Origin: Amycolatopsis sp. FDAARGOS 1241
GTDB taxonomy: Bacteria > Actinomycetota > Actinomycetes > Mycobacteriales > Pseudonocardiaceae
Direction of reading: 5' to 3'
DNA: 64,000 nt
NCBI RefSeq assembly: GCF_016889705.1
Contig: NZ_CP069526.1
Coordinates: 1,116,001-1,180,000, forward strand
Within the stretch, counting starts at the first letter, position 1, and the number at the start of each line of letters is the position of its first letter. The translations under genes and the position numbers were made by a program. Shown in pieces: positions 61,637 to 64,000 of the stretch. The notes below the pieces were generated by a model, which saw nothing but the letters and a program-made list of their open reading frames with translations, ran no database searches and was not told the DNA's origin.

Positions 61637-62794
61637 ATGCCCCCTGTGCAAGGACTTCTCCCGATCCGGGAGTACCTCCTCGTCGCGCTCACCGCGACGG
61701 CGGTGACGTACCTGCTCACCGGCGTCGTCCGCCGCGTCGCGATCCGCATCGGCGCGATCGCCAACCCCCGCGCCCGCGACGTCCACGTGACGCCGATCCC
61801 GCGCATGGGTGGCGTCGGAATCTACCTCGGTGTGGCCGCGGCGATGGGCCTGGCGCACCAGCTGCCCGCGCTGAGCCACGGGTTCGACGCTTCGCTCGAC
61901 TCCGTCGGCGTGCTGCTCGCGGCCGGCGTCATCTCGCTCATCGGCGCGCTGGACGACCGGTTCGAGCTCGACGCGTGGACGAAGCTCGCCGGGCAGGTGA
62001 TGTGCGCGGGGATCCTCGTCATCTTCGGCGTGCAGTGGGTGTCGTTCTGGGTGCCGTGGGGCGGCACCGGCGACTCGTTCGGTTCGGTGCTGGTGCTGGA
62101 CAAGAACCAGGGCGCGCTGCTGACCGTCGTGATGGTCGTGGTGATGGTCAACGCGATGAACTTCGTCGACGGCCTCGACGGCCTCGCGGGCGGCCTCGGT
62201 TTCATCGCCGCGTCGGCCACGTGCGCCTTCTCGCTGGGCCTGCTCGACAACACGGGCGGTGACTTCGGCACCTACCCGCCGGCCCTCATCGCCGCGACCC
62301 TGGCGGGCGCCTGTCTGGGCTTCCTGCCCTACAACTTCCAGCCCGCCAAGATCTTCATGGGCGACTCCGGGTCCATGATGATCGGCCTCATGCTCGCCGG
62401 CGCCACGACGTCCGCGAGCGGGCGCGTCAGCTACACGCGTTTTTCCGCCTCCGATGCGCTCGCCCTGCTGTCCCCCCTGGTCGTGGTCGTCGCGGTGCTC
62501 TTCGTGCCCGTCCTGGATCTCGTGATGGCCGTCGTCCGCCGCACCCGCCGCGGCGAAAGCCCCTTCGCCGCGGACAAGATGCACCTCCACCACCGCCTGC
62601 TCGAGATCGGCCACTCCCAGCGCCGCGCCGTCCTGCTCATCTACTTGTGGGCGGGCATCCTCGCGTTCGGCGCCGTGTCGGTGACGTTGTTCGACAGCCC
62701 GCTCGTCTTCTGGGGCATCGGGGCCGGGCTGCTGGTGGCGGTGCTGGTGTCATTGGTGCCGCGGTTGCGAGCGCGCAACCGCGCTGCGGGTTGA
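61637..62794 (+). CDS. wecA: undecaprenyl-phosphate GlcNAc-1-phosphate transferase (WecA/TagO-like)
   Basis: A 385-residue polytopic PNPT-family enzyme with ~10-11 helices. It attaches a sugar-1-phosphate to polyprenyl phosphate as the first step of arabinogalactan or wall-polymer linkage. The Asp pair LIGALDDRFELDAWTK, MNFVDGLDGLAGG, FMGDSGSMM and HLHHRLLEIGHSQRRA match the family. It lies beside the threonylcarbamoyl-AMP synthase and atp genes, as in mycobacteria (rfe/wecA). Confidence 0.93.
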   Translation: MPPVQGLLPIREYLLVALTATAVTYLLTGVVRRVAIRIGAIANPRARDVHVTPIPRMGGVGIYLGVAAAMGLAHQLPALSHGFDASLDSVGVLLAAGVISLIGALDDRFELDAWTKLAGQVMCAGILVIFGVQWVSFWVPWGGTGDSFGSVLVLDKNQGALLTVVMVVVMVNAMNFVDGLDGLAGGLGFIAASATCAFSLGLLDNTGGDFGTYPPALIAATLAGACLGFLPYNFQPAKIFMGDSGSMMIGLMLAGATTSASGRVSYTRFSASDALALLSPLVVVVAVLFVPVLDLVMAVVRRTRRGESPFAADKMHLHHRLLEIGHSQRRAVLLIYLWAGILAFGAVSVTLFDSPLVFWGIGAGLLVAVLVSLVPRLRARNRAAG

Positions 62795-63115
62795 GTGTTC
62801 GCGAATTTTGTGAGCCGGGGAAATCGCTGTTCGTCCGGCGAGCCCTTGCCGCCGGGGCGATTACCCGACGCTCCCCTTGGCACCATTCCGGACAGTCGGA
62901 CCGGCCGAACTCCCTTGTCCCGCACCGGTTCGAGCTCCGCTCGGCTCACCTGACCCGCCCGGGCGAATCGCGGAAATCGTGAGCGCCGTGGAGTCCGCCG
63001 GGCTTCCGTTCGCCCGTTCGAAGAATTGCTCGGCGAGAAGCCGCCAGCCGGGGCCTCAAGCGCCGGATCACCAGTGGTCTCTACACTCGGTGCCGAACCG
63101 AGTAGGGAGTCACTG
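62795..63115. other. non-coding region before the AtpI-like gene
   Basis: About 320 bp with no supported gene. It is expected to hold the promoter of the ATP-synthase-linked gene that follows. Nothing specific is identified. Confidence 0.45.
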
Positions 63116-63565
63116 GTGAGCGAAACCGAAACCTCGACCGAAGCCCAGGAGAACCCGCACGCCAAGGTGGTGCTGCAGGCCGCCCGGGCGATGACGCGGG
63201 CTTCGCTGCTGGTCACGCCGCCGGCGGTGGTGCTCTGCATCGTGCTGTTCAGTATCCTCTACGGGCTGCACGGGTTCCTCGGTTCGCTGGTCGGGGGTGT
63301 GCTCGCGCTGCTCGCATCGCTGTCGACGCTGGGCTTGATGCGGTTCAGCGCGGGCCAGGACCCGATGTTCGTCATGGTCATCGCGCTCGGTGGGTACGTC
63401 GTGAAGATCGTCGTGCTGTTCGCGGCGCTGTCGCTGCTCAAGGGCGTCACGGCGTTGCACGCGCTTTCGCTCGGCATCACGATGGTCGTGGCCATCCTGC
63501 TGGCCGCAGCGGCGGAGTTCGCTGCCTTCCGCAAGACGAAGATCCCCACGATCATCCCGTCCTGA
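63116..63565 (+). CDS. AtpI-like membrane protein
   Basis: A 149-residue protein with four membrane helices after a hydrophilic head: AMTRASLLVTPPAVVLCIVL, LVGGVLALLASLSTL, MFVMVIALGGYVVKIVVLFA and ALSLGITMVVAILLAAAAEF. Size, topology and place after wecA fit the poorly conserved AtpI/F-type ATPase assembly subunit of actinobacteria. The GTG at 63116 has AGGGAG upstream. Unlike in most relatives, a terminator and more than 400 non-coding bp follow before any atpB. Confidence 0.78.
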   Translation: MSETETSTEAQENPHAKVVLQAARAMTRASLLVTPPAVVLCIVLFSILYGLHGFLGSLVGGVLALLASLSTLGLMRFSAGQDPMFVMVIALGGYVVKIVVLFAALSLLKGVTALHALSLGITMVVAILLAAAAEFAAFRKTKIPTIIPS

Positions 63566-64000
63566 CCGCCCGCGGGCGCTGTCACTCAGCGTAGGACGAC
63601 CTGGAGCAGCCGAGTGTGATCTGAAACACACTCGGCTTCTTCCGTGTCGCTGGCAGCGTCGGCCGGGTGGCTCACCTGCGATCTTGCGGATCGGTCGTGA
63701 GCGGTTCCGGACTTGGGTCCCAACCGGTCCCGGGACCTAAGTCCTGCGCTGATCGGCTGGCATGGAGTACGCGTGTACGGCACTGATTGACCTGCTGGTA
63801 TGGTCCGCGTCAAGGGTGGCGGACTCGGCCGCACACTCCCGCAGACGAACCTCGATCAGCAGTGTGGCGACCTGATGGTTCCGCCCCTCAACCGCTGGTC
63901 CGAAGTGGATTGCCGGGCAGTGTTCACGCGAGACGACCTTCGCGCACAGCATGAAAAGTGTTCACGCGCGGTGGAGCCAGCCGCCTCTAACGTGCTCGTA
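63566..64000. other. non-coding region at the right edge
   Basis: After the AtpI-like gene and a terminator, ~360 bp remain without a supported gene on either strand. Small minus-strand frames here lack ribosome sites. The atpB gene would be expected beyond the window, with its promoter possibly here. Confidence 0.45.
63609..63636 (+). terminator. intrinsic terminator after the AtpI-like gene
   Basis: A perfect 10-bp stem (63609-63618 with 63627-63636) with an 8-nt loop, followed by TTCTTCC. Confidence 0.75.

Noticed and set aside
63737..63952. Small minus-strand gene near the right edge
   Set aside because: No ribosome site, no recognisable motif and ordinary composition; support is insufficient.

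Overview
This window is high-G+C actinobacterial chromosome. The housekeeping order argS-lysA-hom-thrC-thrB-rho-rpmE-prfA, then prmC, an L-threonylcarbamoyladenylate synthase, a WecA-type transferase and an AtpI-like protein, is typical of Pseudonocardiaceae. Gene style and the pMEA/pSAM2-type integrated element suggest Amycolatopsis or a close relative; the genus is an inference.

Layout. 1-4.2 kb: end of a CoA-transferase, an isochorismatase-like hydrolase, an MFS exporter translationally coupled to a TetR regulator, and a lipoprotein. 4.4-8.3 kb: a decayed zone holding a FAD-oxidoreductase pseudogene, two tRNA-Val genes, a RidA-like fragment, an MFS pseudogene broken by a 14-bp tandem duplication, and the 3' end of an old integrase. 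8,453-35,513: a complete actinomycete integrative and conjugative element (AICE) in tRNA-Arg(CCG), bounded by 46-bp identical direct repeats. 35.6-42 kb: epoxide hydrolase, CDF metal exporter, SGNH hydrolase, flavin reductase, and a DUF305/DUF3105 membrane pair. 42.1-52.7 kb: argS, aspartate-family amino-acid genes, rho, rpmE, prfA. 52.7-56.9 kb: four minus-strand polyprenyl-glycosylation genes set between prfA and prmC. 57-64 kb: prmC, a VOC protein, a secreted M6-like protease, the threonylcarbamoyl-AMP synthase, the WecA-like transferase and an AtpI-like protein.

The AICE reads left to right as cargo (9.0-16.1 kb, part of it visibly lower in G+C), control (TPR regulator, GntR repressor with ACTAGT boxes), many small overlapping genes including an SsgA-like protein and membrane Spd-like proteins, an FtsK/TraB translocase with a repeat array behind it, two HExxH proteins, SSB, a prim-pol replicase, a MazG-like protein, a P-loop kinase, a C5 DNA methyltransferase, a replicative ATPase, an iteron array, Xis and a tyrosine integrase. 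The most novel-looking cargo is a coupled two-gene unit (10,379-11,970) of a TauD-like Fe(II)/2-oxoglutarate dioxygenase and a HEPN plus zinc-ribbon protein, a possible undescribed defence or toxin module. A second integrase remnant beside the left att site shows that the same tRNA gene was occupied earlier by another element.

All family calls come from reading motifs; no database search was run.
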